DNA of 44,307 nt, from NCBI GenBank assembly GCA_002706985.1, contig PAKP01000023.1:1-44307 (forward strand). Reading direction: 5' to 3'. Of this stretch, positions 15,681-23,859 are shown piece after piece. Numbering within the stretch: the first letter of the stretch is position 1; each line of letters begins with the position of its first letter. This stretch comes from Sneathiella sp. GTDB taxonomy: Bacteria; Pseudomonadota; Alphaproteobacteria; Sneathiellales; Sneathiellaceae. Both the position numbers and the translations under genes were made by a program. The notes beneath the pieces were generated by a model, which searched no databases, was not told the DNA's origin, and was given only the letters and a program-made list of their open reading frames with translations.

Positions 15681-16983
15681 TCTGGTTTCCGGTCTGCTCG
15701 CCGTCTCGGCGCTTCTGCTACTGCTGGCTCTCGGAGTGCCGATTGCCTGGTCCATGATGATTGTCGCCGTTGTCGGCATGTGGGTGGCCGTGGATGTGAA
15801 TTTCGCCATGACCATGCTGGAGACACTGCCCTACGATACGGCGGTCAACTTCACTCTCGTTGTCATCCCCATGTTCATCCTGATGGGCGGGTTCGCCTCA
15901 CGGGCCGGGATCATCGAAGGCCTGTATGAGGCGGTACACCGGTTTACGGCGCGTGCAAAAGGCAACCTGATCTACGCGACGATAATGGCATCGGCCGGAT
16001 TTGCCGCTGCCTCGGGATCGACGCTCGTTTCCTCAACCGTTTTCACCCGAATTGCCATGCCGCAAATGCTGCGCTTTGGCTATTCTCCGGGGATTTCGGC
16101 GGGTAGTATTGCCGCCGCAGGAACATTGGCGGCGCTCATCCCACCGTCGATCGGAATCATTCTCATTGCCTCCCTCACCAACCAGTCGGTGGGTCAGCTT
16201 CTGATGGCTGGGGTGATGCCCGGAATACTGACCGCGACATCTTATATGGTGGGCATCCGCCTTTTCCTCATCCGGTATCCCGAATGGGCGCCGATGTCCG
16301 ATGAAACCTATAGCCTGAGGGAAAAGATAAGCGGCCTGCGGATGGTCTGGGGCGTTGTGCTTCTGGCGACGCTGATCATCGGCGGGCTCTATTCCGGCCT
16401 GTTTTCACCGTCCGCCGCCGGTGCTGTCGGTGCCGCCGGGGCGCTGCTGCTGGGGCTATCAATGCGGCGGCTATCGAAGGTTGATATCTGGGAATCCTTC
16501 AAGGAAGGCACGCTTGTTTCCGGTCGCCTTATGGTAATCCTGATCGGGGGGTTGTTGATGGGCCGATTGCTGTTAATCAACGGCTTTACGGATGAGGTAA
16601 ATCAGCTTGTCATAAGTCTCGGTGTCAGTCCCATGGAACTGATGATTTATATTGCCATCATGTTCATAGTCATGGGGATGTTTGTGGACTCTCTCTCGCT
16701 TATCGTGATCACGCTGCCCTTCCTGTTTCCGATTTCCCAGACGCTCGGCATTAACGAAATCTGGTTTGGGATTATCATCCTCAAGCTTATCGAAATTGCC
16801 GCAATAACGCCGCCGGTCGGCTTGAACTTGTTTGCCGTCATGGGGGCGGCTCCAGATCTTAAAGCGACAGAGCTGTATCGGGGCATTGTTCCTTTTATCA
16901 TTATCGAGCTTCTGGTGCTTGTGGTGCTGTTTATGTTCCCTGACATCGTTCTCTGGCTGCCGGAGACGATGGCACAATCGTGA
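15673..16983 (+). CDS. dctM: TRAP transporter large permease (DctM family)
   Basis: 436 residues, about a dozen hydrophobic segments, the transport subunit. Family motifs include TLVVIPMFILMGGFASRAG, ASAGFAAASGSTLVSST, LAALIPPSIGIILIA, and ITPPVGLNLFAVMG near the C-terminus. The ATG at 15673 is preceded by a strong GGAGGG and lies inside the dctQ end; an in-frame ATG at 15586 would extend far into dctQ and is not needed. The transported acid is unknown. Confidence 0.94.
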   Translation: MDSLVSGLLAVSALLLLLALGVPIAWSMMIVAVVGMWVAVDVNFAMTMLETLPYDTAVNFTLVVIPMFILMGGFASRAGIIEGLYEAVHRFTARAKGNLIYATIMASAGFAAASGSTLVSSTVFTRIAMPQMLRFGYSPGISAGSIAAAGTLAALIPPSIGIILIASLTNQSVGQLLMAGVMPGILTATSYMVGIRLFLIRYPEWAPMSDETYSLREKISGLRMVWGVVLLATLIIGGLYSGLFSPSAAGAVGAAGALLLGLSMRRLSKVDIWESFKEGTLVSGRLMVILIGGLLMGRLLLINGFTDEVNQLVISLGVSPMELMIYIAIMFIVMGMFVDSLSLIVITLPFLFPISQTLGINEIWFGIIILKLIEIAAITPPVGLNLFAVMGAAPDLKATELYRGIVPFIIIELLVLVVLFMFPDIVLWLPETMAQS

Positions 16984-16998
16984 AGGAAGGAAATACTG

Positions 16999-17820
16999 AT
17001 GTCGCATTTTCAGATCACGTCGGAGGAGAGGACAACGGATAATGGCCTTTCCGTCCGTGCCGAGAAGGGTGTTCTGCACTTACGGTTCAATCGTCCAGAC
17101 CGGTTGAATGCCTTTACCGCAGATATGGCAAATGACATGCGCGACGCGCTGGCTGAAGCGCGGGATCAGCCGTCCATTGGTGCTGTCCTGTTTAGCGGAG
17201 CGGGAAAGGCGTTCAGTGCCGGGATTGATCTCGAAAAGGCGAATATGTCAGAAAAGCCCGGCTGGTTCGCAAAGGAAATGCGGGAAGTTTTTCATACCCT
17301 GATGCAGGAGATGGTTAGCTATCCGAAGCCGATTGTGTGCGCCGTTCAGGGTGTTTGCGCGGGCGGGGCGCTGGGTTTTGTGACCTCTTCCGACATTGTC
17401 CTCTGCAGCGAGACAGCGCGGTTTATTCCCGCCTTTGTAAAGGTCGGTCTGGTGCCGGACTGCGGAACGACATGGGTTCTGCCGCGGCGGATCGGCCGGG
17501 CGCGAGCGGAGGCTTGGGCTCTCCTCGGGGATGATATTGATGGTGTGACCGCGGCGGCCTGGGGGCTTGTCTGGCGCGCCACGCCGCAGGAAGAATTGCA
17601 GTCGGAAGCAGTTCGTACTGCTGAAAGACTGGCGAATGGACCGAGAGTCGCCATTCAACAAATCAGAAGTCTTTTTAACGCTTCTGAAAATTCATCCTTC
17701 TCCTCTGCCCTGGATGCAGAGGTTGAAGCACAGGTCACCGCCCTGGCATCCCCCGATGCCGCAGAAGGACGACGGGCCTTTCTGGAAGGACGACCCGCAA
17801 AATTCGGAGTGAGTGAGTAA
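16999..17820 (+). CDS. Enoyl-CoA hydratase/isomerase family protein (Asp-type)
   Basis: 273 residues, crotonase fold. Oxyanion-hole segments are AFSAGIDL and GVCAGGALGF. The catalytic stretch FVKVGLVPDCGTTWVLPRRIG places Asp154 where classical hydratases have Glu, as in the 10126 gene and PaaG-type isomerases. The N-terminus carries about 20 residues more than a minimal crotonase. It follows dctM by 15 bases and its TAA overlaps the next ATG by one base (TAATG), so it is probably translated with the next crotonase. An isomerase or a hydratase of an unusual unsaturated CoA ester is plausible. Confidence 0.87.
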   Translation: MSHFQITSEERTTDNGLSVRAEKGVLHLRFNRPDRLNAFTADMANDMRDALAEARDQPSIGAVLFSGAGKAFSAGIDLEKANMSEKPGWFAKEMREVFHTLMQEMVSYPKPIVCAVQGVCAGGALGFVTSSDIVLCSETARFIPAFVKVGLVPDCGTTWVLPRRIGRARAEAWALLGDDIDGVTAAAWGLVWRATPQEELQSEAVRTAERLANGPRVAIQQIRSLFNASENSSFSSALDAEVEAQVTALASPDAAEGRRAFLEGRPAKFGVSE

Positions 17821-18653
17821 TGAACCAAGAAAAGCAAAAAGAAATGAAAGACATGAGTAAGCCTGAAAACAGATATCAAGCCATAAAATGGCATCGCCGT
17901 GGTCGCGTCCTGACATTGGAGATGTGCCGTCCTGAATCCTTCAATGCCGTCGATGAAATTCTCCATGAGGAGCTGTCGCGCGTCTTCCGGGACGCGGATG
18001 CGGATCCGCATTCCGATGTGATCATTTTTACAGGCAATGGCCAGGCCTTCTGCGCGGGCGGGGACGTTAGCTGGATGCAAAGAGCCATCGACGAGCCGGA
18101 GACCTTTGAACGCACCGTCACTGAAGCCAAGCAGATCGTTTTCTCCATTCTCGACTGCGAAAAGCCCGTAATCTGCCGGATTAACGGTCATGCGATGGGG
18201 CTTGGCTGCACGATGGCACTGTTCTGTGACGTGACTTTCATGAACGAAACCGTAAAAATCGGCGATCCGCATGTCCTGATGGGCATGGTAGCAGGCGACG
18301 GCGCCGCCGTCATCTGGCCAGCGCTGATCGGGATGGCCAAGGCGAAGGAATATCTGATGACCGGTGATCCCTTAACAGCGAAAGAAGCGCTGGACCTCGG
18401 GTTGATCAACCATGTCTGCGCGCCGGACGAACTGGATGACACCGTTAAACGATTTGCGGACCGGTTGGCAAATGGCCCGGTTAAATCCATCAAATGGACA
18501 AAGGTGAGCCTGAATATTCACCTCAAGCAAGTTGCCCATTCTGTCATGGATGCCTGTCTCGCCTATGAGGCGCTGACAAATCAAAGTGCCGATCATCAGG
18601 AAGCCGTTACGGCTTTCCGCGAAAAACGCGCCCCAATTTATACCGGAAAATAA
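17820..18653 (+). CDS. Enoyl-CoA hydratase/isomerase family protein
   Basis: 277 residues. Oxyanion-hole segments are AFCAGGDVSWM and GHAMGLGCTMAL. The catalytic region is GDPHVLMGMVAGDGAAVIWP, with Asp160 and no paired glutamates, so it is not a textbook 2-enoyl-CoA hydratase. The start used here (17820) overlaps the previous stop and has GGAG nearby; an in-frame ATG at 17853 would give a more usual N-terminus. Two different crotonases side by side suggest two successive steps, or a hydratase plus an isomerase, on the same substrate. Specific activity is not readable. Confidence 0.87.
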   Translation: MNQEKQKEMKDMSKPENRYQAIKWHRRGRVLTLEMCRPESFNAVDEILHEELSRVFRDADADPHSDVIIFTGNGQAFCAGGDVSWMQRAIDEPETFERTVTEAKQIVFSILDCEKPVICRINGHAMGLGCTMALFCDVTFMNETVKIGDPHVLMGMVAGDGAAVIWPALIGMAKAKEYLMTGDPLTAKEALDLGLINHVCAPDELDDTVKRFADRLANGPVKSIKWTKVSLNIHLKQVAHSVMDACLAYEALTNQSADHQEAVTAFREKRAPIYTGK

Positions 18654-18681
18654 AGGCTCGATCAGGAGCAGGAGAAACCAA

Positions 18682-19464
18682 ATGACGAGTAATGTTCCAA
18701 CGCTTGACCTGACCGGTCGCCGGATTCTTGTAACCGGAGGAGCCGGCGGGATCGGCCTGGAGACGGCGCACTTGCTTATTGAAGCCGGTGCCAAGGTTGT
18801 ACTCAATGATATCTCCGAGGAGAGCCTGGAAAAGGCCTGTGCGGAGGTTGGGGCGGCGGGCGCCTTGTCCGCAAATGTTGCGGATGAGGACGCCGTCAAA
18901 TCCCTGATCGATGATACTCTCGACATATTGGGTGGCCTTGACGGGGTGGTGAATAATGCCGGTGTGTTCGAGCCGATCAAGGGGACGCGGCGTCAGACCT
19001 TGGATGACTGGCGCCGGGTGATCGATGTCAACCTGCAGGGGGTTTTCCTGATGTCGCGGGAAGCATCGCGGCATATGGCGCCGGGATCGGCTTTCGTCAA
19101 CATGGCCTCCGTGGCCGGGCTGGGTGGCTTCGGGGCATCAAATGGCTATGGCGTCAGCAAGGCAGGTATCGTTATGATGACAAAAACAATGGCCTGTGAT
19201 TTCGCGCGCTATGGCATAAGGGTGAATGCGGTTGCCCCCGGTGTGATCGAAGCGCCGATGGCCTCGGCCATTTTCGACAAGGTTGCGATCGGTTCAGATG
19301 TGTACACACGGCGCATCCCCATGGGCCGTCTTGGCAAGCAGGAAGAAATAGGAAATGCGGTACTTTTCTTGTTGTCTGACCGGGCAAGCTATATTACGGG
19401 AGTAACCCTGCCGGTTGACGGCGGGTGGACAGCGTTTGGCGGTGCCGGAGATGCATCCGCCTGA
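18682..19464 (+). CDS. SDR-family oxidoreductase
   Basis: 260 residues, classical SDR. Loop TGGAGGIG near residues 18-25, Asp in VVLNDIS at strand 2 (NAD preference), NNAG near 94, Ser in NMASVAG, YxxxK pair Tyr156/Lys160 (YGVSK), and PVDGGW at the C-terminus. Start ATG 18682 follows AGGAGAAA; an upstream in-frame start would run into the previous gene. It probably oxidises a hydroxyacyl-CoA or similar alcohol made by the preceding crotonases. It has all the residues that the SDR at 22629 lacks. Confidence 0.9.
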   Translation: MTSNVPTLDLTGRRILVTGGAGGIGLETAHLLIEAGAKVVLNDISEESLEKACAEVGAAGALSANVADEDAVKSLIDDTLDILGGLDGVVNNAGVFEPIKGTRRQTLDDWRRVIDVNLQGVFLMSREASRHMAPGSAFVNMASVAGLGGFGASNGYGVSKAGIVMMTKTMACDFARYGIRVNAVAPGVIEAPMASAIFDKVAIGSDVYTRRIPMGRLGKQEEIGNAVLFLLSDRASYITGVTLPVDGGWTAFGGAGDASA

Positions 19465-19491
19465 AAAGAGGTAAGTTTGGAAAGGATTTGA

Positions 19492-20160
19492 GTGGCGATG
19501 TTAAGGCCGAATAGGAAGAACAGACCTTCCCGCGAGGAAAAAGCGGCCTTGAACCGGCAATCGCTTATCGATTCCGCCGCCGTCTGCATTGGCGAATACG
19601 GGTATAACGATGCCTCGATCGCCAAGATTGCCGATGGGGCGGGGCTGGCGCACGGGACCTTCTACAATTACTTCGAAGATCGGCAGGATCTGTTTGATCA
19701 ACTGCTACCGATCAAGGGGCTGGATATCTTGGCTTATATCCGCAAAGAACTTCGCGAGGCGACAAGCTTCATTGAGATGGAACGGCTTGGCCTCTTGGCG
19801 TTTCAGTCTTATGTTCAGATAAATCCATGGTTTTTCCGGTTGCTGCATGAGGGCCGTTTTGCGACGCCTAAGGGTCATGCCATTCATATGGATAATCTGT
19901 TCCAGCCCTTCGTCCGGGCCCTGAAGCGCTGGCAGACGAAGGGGGAACTGAAAGGCTTCACCGAAGAACAGCTGGAATCGCTGGCCTATCTGATGATTGG
20001 CGCACGTGATTATCTCTTTGTCCGGTCAACGGCAAAGGGGACTGTCTTCAAGCCACTCGAAGAGGCGCAGCTTGAGGCCTATCTTGAACTTCTGCGGTCG
20101 GGAGTTCTCTTGAAAGAAGTTGAAGCTGCGGCCTCGCAAGAAAAAATAAAAACGACATAA
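19492..20160 (+). CDS. TetR/AcrR-family transcriptional regulator
   Basis: 222 residues. The helix-turn-helix is [20 protein letters not shown] followed by [20 protein letters not shown], about residues 23-63. The rest is a helical ligand-binding domain. The start is GTG 19492 (AAAGGA 5 bases upstream) or ATG 19498 (11 bases). It lies inside the operon, between an SDR and a CaiB/BaiF protein, all on +, so it may give feedback on this unit in response to a CoA intermediate. The ATGAWTCAT motifs at 11000 and 13980 are candidate sites; that link is speculative. Confidence 0.9.
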   Translation: MAMLRPNRKNRPSREEKAALNRQSLIDSAAVCIGEYGYNDASIAKIADGAGLAHGTFYNYFEDRQDLFDQLLPIKGLDILAYIRKELREATSFIEMERLGLLAFQSYVQINPWFFRLLHEGRFATPKGHAIHMDNLFQPFVRALKRWQTKGELKGFTEEQLESLAYLMIGARDYLFVRSTAKGTVFKPLEEAQLEAYLELLRSGVLLKEVEAAASQEKIKTT

Positions 20161-20171
20161 GGAGAGCGACT

Positions 20172-21266
20172 GTGGGACCTTTGAACGGCATTAAAATTAT
20201 TGAAATGGCGGGGATAGGGCCCGGCCCGTTCTGCGCCATGTTGCTTGCCGACATGGGGGCGGATGTCATCCGGGTTGATCGGCCCGGCGGCACTAACCTG
20301 CTTGGCCTTGATTACGATATTCTCAACCGCGGTCGCCGCTCCATTGAAATAGACCTCAAATCCCCGGAAGGGGTACAAACGGTTCTTGATCTGGTGGAAA
20401 AGGCAGATGGCCTGATTGAAGGCTATCGGCCGGGCGTCATGGAAAAACTCAGCCTCGGTCCCGAGTCCTGTTTCGAGAGAAATCCGAAGCTGGTCTATGG
20501 ACGGATGACCGGCTGGGGTCAGGATGGTCCTCTGTCCAAGGCGGCCGGGCATGATATCAATTATGTTGCTATAACCGGCGCCCTTCATGCGATTGGAACG
20601 AAGGAGAGCGGCCCGGTGCCTCCGCTGAACCTGATTGGTGATTTTGGTGGTGGCGCGATGTATCTCGGCTTCGGGATGGTGTGCGGACTGCTGGAGGCGA
20701 AAAGCTCAGGCCAAGGCCAGGTGATCGACGCGGCAATGTCCGACGGTGCCTCCCTCCTGATGGCGGGCATTTATAATCTTCATAACTACAAAAAATGGTC
20801 GGATGAACGGGAGAGCAATCTTCTGGATGGCGGCGCACATTTCTATGGATGTTATGAATGCGCCGATGGCAAATGGATTTCGATCGGTTCCATCGAACCG
20901 CAATTCTATGAGGAATTGCTTCAGAAGGCGGAAATTGACGATCCGGACTTCAAGGCGCAGATGGATCAAAAGAAATGGCCGGCGCTTAAAAAGAAGCTCG
21001 CCGAAAAATTCAGGACAAAAAGCCGCGATGATTGGTGCGCCATTATGGAAGGCAGCGATATTTGCTTTGCACCTGTCCTGGATATGGCGGAAGCGCCTCA
21101 ACATCCCCATAACAAGGCCCGCAATACATTCGTGGAGCAGGACAATGTTCTACAGCCGGCCCCGGCACCGCGATTCAGCCGCACAAAACCCGAGATCAGG
21201 CGCGCGCCGCCAAAGGCTGGCGAGCATACGGAAGAGATTCTCAAGGACTGGGGCGTCAGGTCTTAG
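20172..21266 (+). CDS. CaiB/BaiF family protein, alpha-methylacyl-CoA racemase-like
   Basis: 364 residues, family III CoA-transferase fold. The racemase residues are present: His127 in AGHDINY, Asp157 in [10 protein letters not shown] (compare His126/Asp156 of mycobacterial MCR), and a Glu in CYECADGKW. CaiB/BaiF CoA-transferases have an Asp nucleophile and lack this HDINY signature, so racemisation of 2-methylacyl-CoA is the better call. The start is GTG 20172 with GGAGAG upstream. This enzyme converts (2R)- to (2S)-methylacyl-CoA so that an acyl-CoA dehydrogenase can act, which points to methyl-branched acids as substrate. The gene at 38159 is a close paralogue. Confidence 0.88.
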   Translation: MGPLNGIKIIEMAGIGPGPFCAMLLADMGADVIRVDRPGGTNLLGLDYDILNRGRRSIEIDLKSPEGVQTVLDLVEKADGLIEGYRPGVMEKLSLGPESCFERNPKLVYGRMTGWGQDGPLSKAAGHDINYVAITGALHAIGTKESGPVPPLNLIGDFGGGAMYLGFGMVCGLLEAKSSGQGQVIDAAMSDGASLLMAGIYNLHNYKKWSDERESNLLDGGAHFYGCYECADGKWISIGSIEPQFYEELLQKAEIDDPDFKAQMDQKKWPALKKKLAEKFRTKSRDDWCAIMEGSDICFAPVLDMAEAPQHPHNKARNTFVEQDNVLQPAPAPRFSRTKPEIRRAPPKAGEHTEEILKDWGVRS

Positions 21267-21296
21267 AAAGCGCGGTTGAGGGATCAAACGGGGTTT

Positions 21297-21340
21297 AATG
21301 AGTTACGGTTATTTAAATTAGGATAATGCCGTAACTCATT
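21297..21340. terminator. Inverted repeat between convergent genes, possible bidirectional terminator
   Basis: Perfect 12-bp arms AATGAGTTACGG (21297-21308) and CCGTAACTCATT (21329-21340) flank an A/T-rich 20-base centre. It lies between the ends of the convergent CoA gene (21266) and the thiolase gene (21357). A T-rich stretch follows on the + side. The loop is long for an intrinsic terminator, so a protein-binding or element-derived repeat is also possible. Confidence 0.5.
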
Positions 21341-21356
21341 GAACAAATTTATTTTC

Positions 21357-22598
21357 TTACATCCGCTCGATGATGATTGCGGGGGCCATGCCGCCGGCGG
21401 CGCACATGGTGACAAGGCCGCGCTTCTTGTCCTGGCGCTCCAGCTCATCGAGCAGGGTGCCGATCAGGATCGAGCCGGTGGCGCCGATGGGATGACCGAG
21501 CGCCATCGCCCCGCCATTCACATTCACCTTGTCGCGGTCGAGTTTCAGATCGCGGATGAATTTCTCGGCCACAACGGCAAAGGCTTCGTTGATTTCCCAA
21601 AGATCAATATCGTCCGTTGTCAGTCCGGCCCTTTCCAGAACCTTCTTCGCCGCCGGAACCGGCGCGTTCAGCATGAGCGTCGGGCAGTCCCCCATATTCG
21701 CCGTTGCCACGATCCGGGCGCGCGGCTTGAGATTGTGCTTCTTTGCATAGTCCGGAGAGGCCAGCAGCAACGCGGCGGAACCATCGACAACGCCCGAGGA
21801 ATTCCCCGCATGATGCACATGGTCGAATTCCTTGATCTCGGGATATTTGCGGGTGATCAGGCTGCCATAAGTGTTTCCCGCCTCATCCACGACGACATCG
21901 CGGAACATGCTGAACACGGTCTTGAGCCCGGAAAGACTCTCCATTGTGGTTCCGGGACGCGGGAATTCCTCCCGGTCGAGCGCGATGGAGCCGTCCTTGT
22001 TCTTCACCGGAATGACGGAATTGTCAAAACGGCCTTCCTGAATGGCTTTCGCGGCGCGTGTCTGGCTTTCCACGGCGAGTTCGTCGACGGCCTTGCGGTC
22101 GATGCCTTCCAATGTGGCGATGGCGTCGGCGCAGACACCTTGCTGCGACTGAGGATGACTTTCCCGTAGGTCGGGATTGCCGCCATCAAGCATCGACGGT
22201 TTGTTGGGATCGGCGAGAGAGGCGGTAAAGCTCATCATCTCGGTGCCGCCCGCAATGACAAGATCCTCCATGCCGGACATGATCTGCGCGGCGGCGAGGT
22301 TGACGGTGGTGATGCCCGAGCCGCAGAAGCGATCCAGAGTCATGCCGGAGGCCTTGATGTCGTAGCCCGCCGACAGGGCGGACATCCGTCCGAGGTCATA
22401 GCCCTGTTTGCCGACCTGAGTCGAGGTGCCCCAGATAATGTCATCCACATCGGCTGTGTTGAAGTCATTGCGTTCCGCCAGTGCGCTGAGAACGGTCGCG
22501 CCGAGATGCTGCGGATGCAGATGGGCGAGGGCACCCTTGCCCGCCTTGCCGATTCCGCGCGGCGTCCGGCAGGCGTCAATTATATATGCGTCAGTCAT
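21357..22598 (-). CDS. Acetyl-CoA C-acyltransferase (thiolase II family)
   Basis: 413 residues, canonical degradative/biosynthetic thiolase with all catalytic parts: nucleophile Cys92 in DRFCGSG, NEAFAVVAEKF, His in MALGHPIGATG, and the second Cys in MCAAGGMAPA at the C-terminus. It cleaves 3-ketoacyl-CoA with CoA or runs the reverse condensation. ATG 22598 has AAGGAA 6 bases upstream. It follows the defective SDR at 22629-23270 by 30 bases, and the two look like a dehydrogenase/thiolase pair for a beta-oxidation ending. Confidence 0.94.
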   Translation of the reverse strand: MTDAYIIDACRTPRGIGKAGKGALAHLHPQHLGATVLSALAERNDFNTADVDDIIWGTSTQVGKQGYDLGRMSALSAGYDIKASGMTLDRFCGSGITTVNLAAAQIMSGMEDLVIAGGTEMMSFTASLADPNKPSMLDGGNPDLRESHPQSQQGVCADAIATLEGIDRKAVDELAVESQTRAAKAIQEGRFDNSVIPVKNKDGSIALDREEFPRPGTTMESLSGLKTVFSMFRDVVVDEAGNTYGSLITRKYPEIKEFDHVHHAGNSSGVVDGSAALLLASPDYAKKHNLKPRARIVATANMGDCPTLMLNAPVPAAKKVLERAGLTTDDIDLWEINEAFAVVAEKFIRDLKLDRDKVNVNGGAMALGHPIGATGSILIGTLLDELERQDKKRGLVTMCAAGGMAPAIIIERM

Positions 22599-22628
22599 GG
22601 TTTTTTCCTTATTCGTTATTGCATCATC

Positions 22629-23270
22629 TTATCGTGGAGCCATTCGGATGGCGCCGTCAAGGCGAACATCTTCACCGTTGAAATAGGCGTTGCGACACAT
22701 CTCCAGCGCGAGGGAGGCATATTCCTCCGGATTGCCGAGCCGGGACGGATTCGGTACCTGTGCGGCTAGGGCCGCCTTGACCTTCTCAGGTGCGCCCTGC
22801 AGTAGCGGTGTATTAAACAGGCCCGGCAAAATCGTGTTCACACGGATCAGCTCCTGCGCGAGGTCCCGGGCGATGGGAAGAGTCATGCCGACGACACCGC
22901 CCTTTGATGCGGAATAGGAGGCCTGCCCGACCTGTCCATCCTCTGCCGCAACGGAGGCGGTGTTGATGATGATGCCGCGTTCCCCGTCGATGGGATCGAG
23001 GGTCATCATGCCCGCCGCCGATTTGGCGATACAGCGGAAGGTTCCGATCAGGTTGATCTGGATGATCAGCTCGAACTTATCGAGCGGGAAATGGCGAATT
23101 TCGCCGGTCTCGCGATCGCGGCTCGCCGTTTTTATGGCATTGCCGGTTCCGGCGCAGTTAACCAGTATGCGTTCCTGCCCGAGTTTCGAGCGGATTTCTG
23201 CAAAGCCGGCATCAACCTCTTCTTCCGAGGCGCCGCCGGTGATTATTGCAGTTGTTCCTTCAAGGTTCAT
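22629..23270 (-). CDS. SDR-family protein with missing NAD-binding segment (internally deleted)
   Basis: 213 residues with strong similarity in form to type-II 3-hydroxyacyl-CoA dehydrogenases (HSD17B10-like), which are about 255 long. The catalytic half is intact: NCAGTG, Ser106 in NTASVAA, Tyr119/Lys123 in YSASK, PGLFNTP, and the family end RLDGAIRMAPR. The N-terminus begins normally (TTAIITGGAS) but jumps at about residue 15 directly to EEEVDAGFAEIRSKLG, which normally follows about 40 residues later. The glycine-rich loop end, helix A, strand 2 and its acidic residue are gone, without a frameshift. NAD binding should be lost, so this may be a decaying gene, an assembly error or a repurposed protein. 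GGAGG upstream supports the start. Confidence 0.8.
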   Translation of the reverse strand: MNLEGTTAIITGGASEEEVDAGFAEIRSKLGQERILVNCAGTGNAIKTASRDRETGEIRHFPLDKFELIIQINLIGTFRCIAKSAAGMMTLDPIDGERGIIINTASVAAEDGQVGQASYSASKGGVVGMTLPIARDLAQELIRVNTILPGLFNTPLLQGAPEKVKAALAAQVPNPSRLGNPEEYASLALEMCRNAYFNGEDVRLDGAIRMAPR

Positions 23271-23512
23271 TTTTATTATGCCTCCATTTGTTTTTATTTA
23301 ATTTAGGCAGAGCAGGGCCATAAAGATAGGTAAAAATTCGTCCGGCAATGACGGTCGGAGCTACTGCTTCTGCCGCGCCATATCCGCCATCAGCATGGCG
23401 ATGCGAAAGCCCGGTTTGCTGGCACGGTGCCATGTCGAAATTTGCCCGCTTTTTCGGGTATTTGGCGGCTTCTCGCTATCCGCCTTATTAATAATAATTC
23501 GCAAAAATGCGA

Positions 23513-23539
23513 TTGACTCTTTTCCGCGCTATTGATAAT
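23513..23539 (+). promoter_or_regulatory. Predicted promoter of the haem-uptake operon
   Basis: TTGACT (23513-23518) and GATAAT (23534-23539) are 15 bases apart. The -10 element lies inside the Fur box, so iron-loaded Fur would block initiation. The spacing is short, and TAATCA two bases on would give 17. Confidence 0.55.
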
Positions 23540-23546
23540 CATTACT
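23528..23546. promoter_or_regulatory. Fur box upstream of hemP
   Basis: The 19 bases match the classical Fur consensus at 15 positions, with core TTGATAATCATTA. It overlaps the -10 region and lies directly before a haem-uptake gene, so iron repression is strongly expected. Some alphaproteobacteria use Irr or RirA for this job; the sequence itself looks Fur-like. Confidence 0.75.
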
Positions 23547-23584
23547 AGAAAGTAGCCAATGTATTGTAATTTCACGTGAAAAGA

Positions 23585-23770
23585 ATGGTCCCCGGAATGT
23601 TGGAAAAACAGTCCAGTCGTAAACATAACAAGCGCGTTATCACGCTTGTCGACGACGCCTTGCAGAGCAGTGATCTGTTTGCGCAGGGCCGGGAGCTGAC
23701 CATCATTCACAACAGTGATGCATACAAATTGAGGCTTACTGGAAACGGAAAGCTGATTTTAACAAAGTAA
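23585..23770 (+). CDS. hemP: Hemin uptake protein HemP
   Basis: A small protein of about 61 residues. The C-terminal signature DLFAQGRELTIIHNSD followed by AYKLRLTGNGKLILTK is characteristic of HemP. Small proteins of this family lie first in haem-uptake loci and in some bacteria activate expression of the outer-membrane receptor; a direct biochemical role is not settled. The start is uncertain: GTG 23576, ATG 23585 and ATG 23597 are all in frame and none has a good ribosome site. It lies directly behind a Fur box and 89 bases before the receptor gene. Confidence 0.88.
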   Translation: MVPGMLEKQSSRKHNKRVITLVDDALQSSDLFAQGRELTIIHNSDAYKLRLTGNGKLILTK

Positions 23771-23794
23771 GCAACTAGCCAGCCACCCAGCCAC

Positions 23795-23808
23795 CCGGAT
23801 AAATCCGG
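23795..23808. repeat. Small inverted repeat between hemP and the haem receptor
   Basis: CCGGAT and ATCCGG flank AA, embedded in a C-rich stretch with the directly repeated unit AGCCACCC. The 89-base gap has no other recognisable signal. It may be a processing or stabilising structure that lets hemP and hmuR levels differ. Confidence 0.3.
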
Positions 23809-23859
23809 CAGCCAGGCAGCAAGCAAACGCGACTCCAACATTGAAGAAAGTTTGTTGCC

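Larger units (their letters stand above)
23271..23584. other. Intergenic region before hemP
   Basis: The gap between the divergent SDR and hemP holds the hemP promoter and Fur box near its right end. The left part contains the ribosome site of the minus-strand SDR (GGAGG in reverse orientation near 23282). I see no other gene; a minus-strand frame across 23390-23710 is only the shadow of hemP. Confidence 0.5.

Noticed and set aside
21339..22169. Plus-strand frame opposite the thiolase
   Set aside because: The minus-strand thiolase carries all catalytic motifs; the + frame does not resemble any family.
23390..23710. Minus-strand frame covering hemP and its promoter
   Set aside because: hemP has a diagnostic C-terminus, and the minus-strand frame would run through the Fur box.
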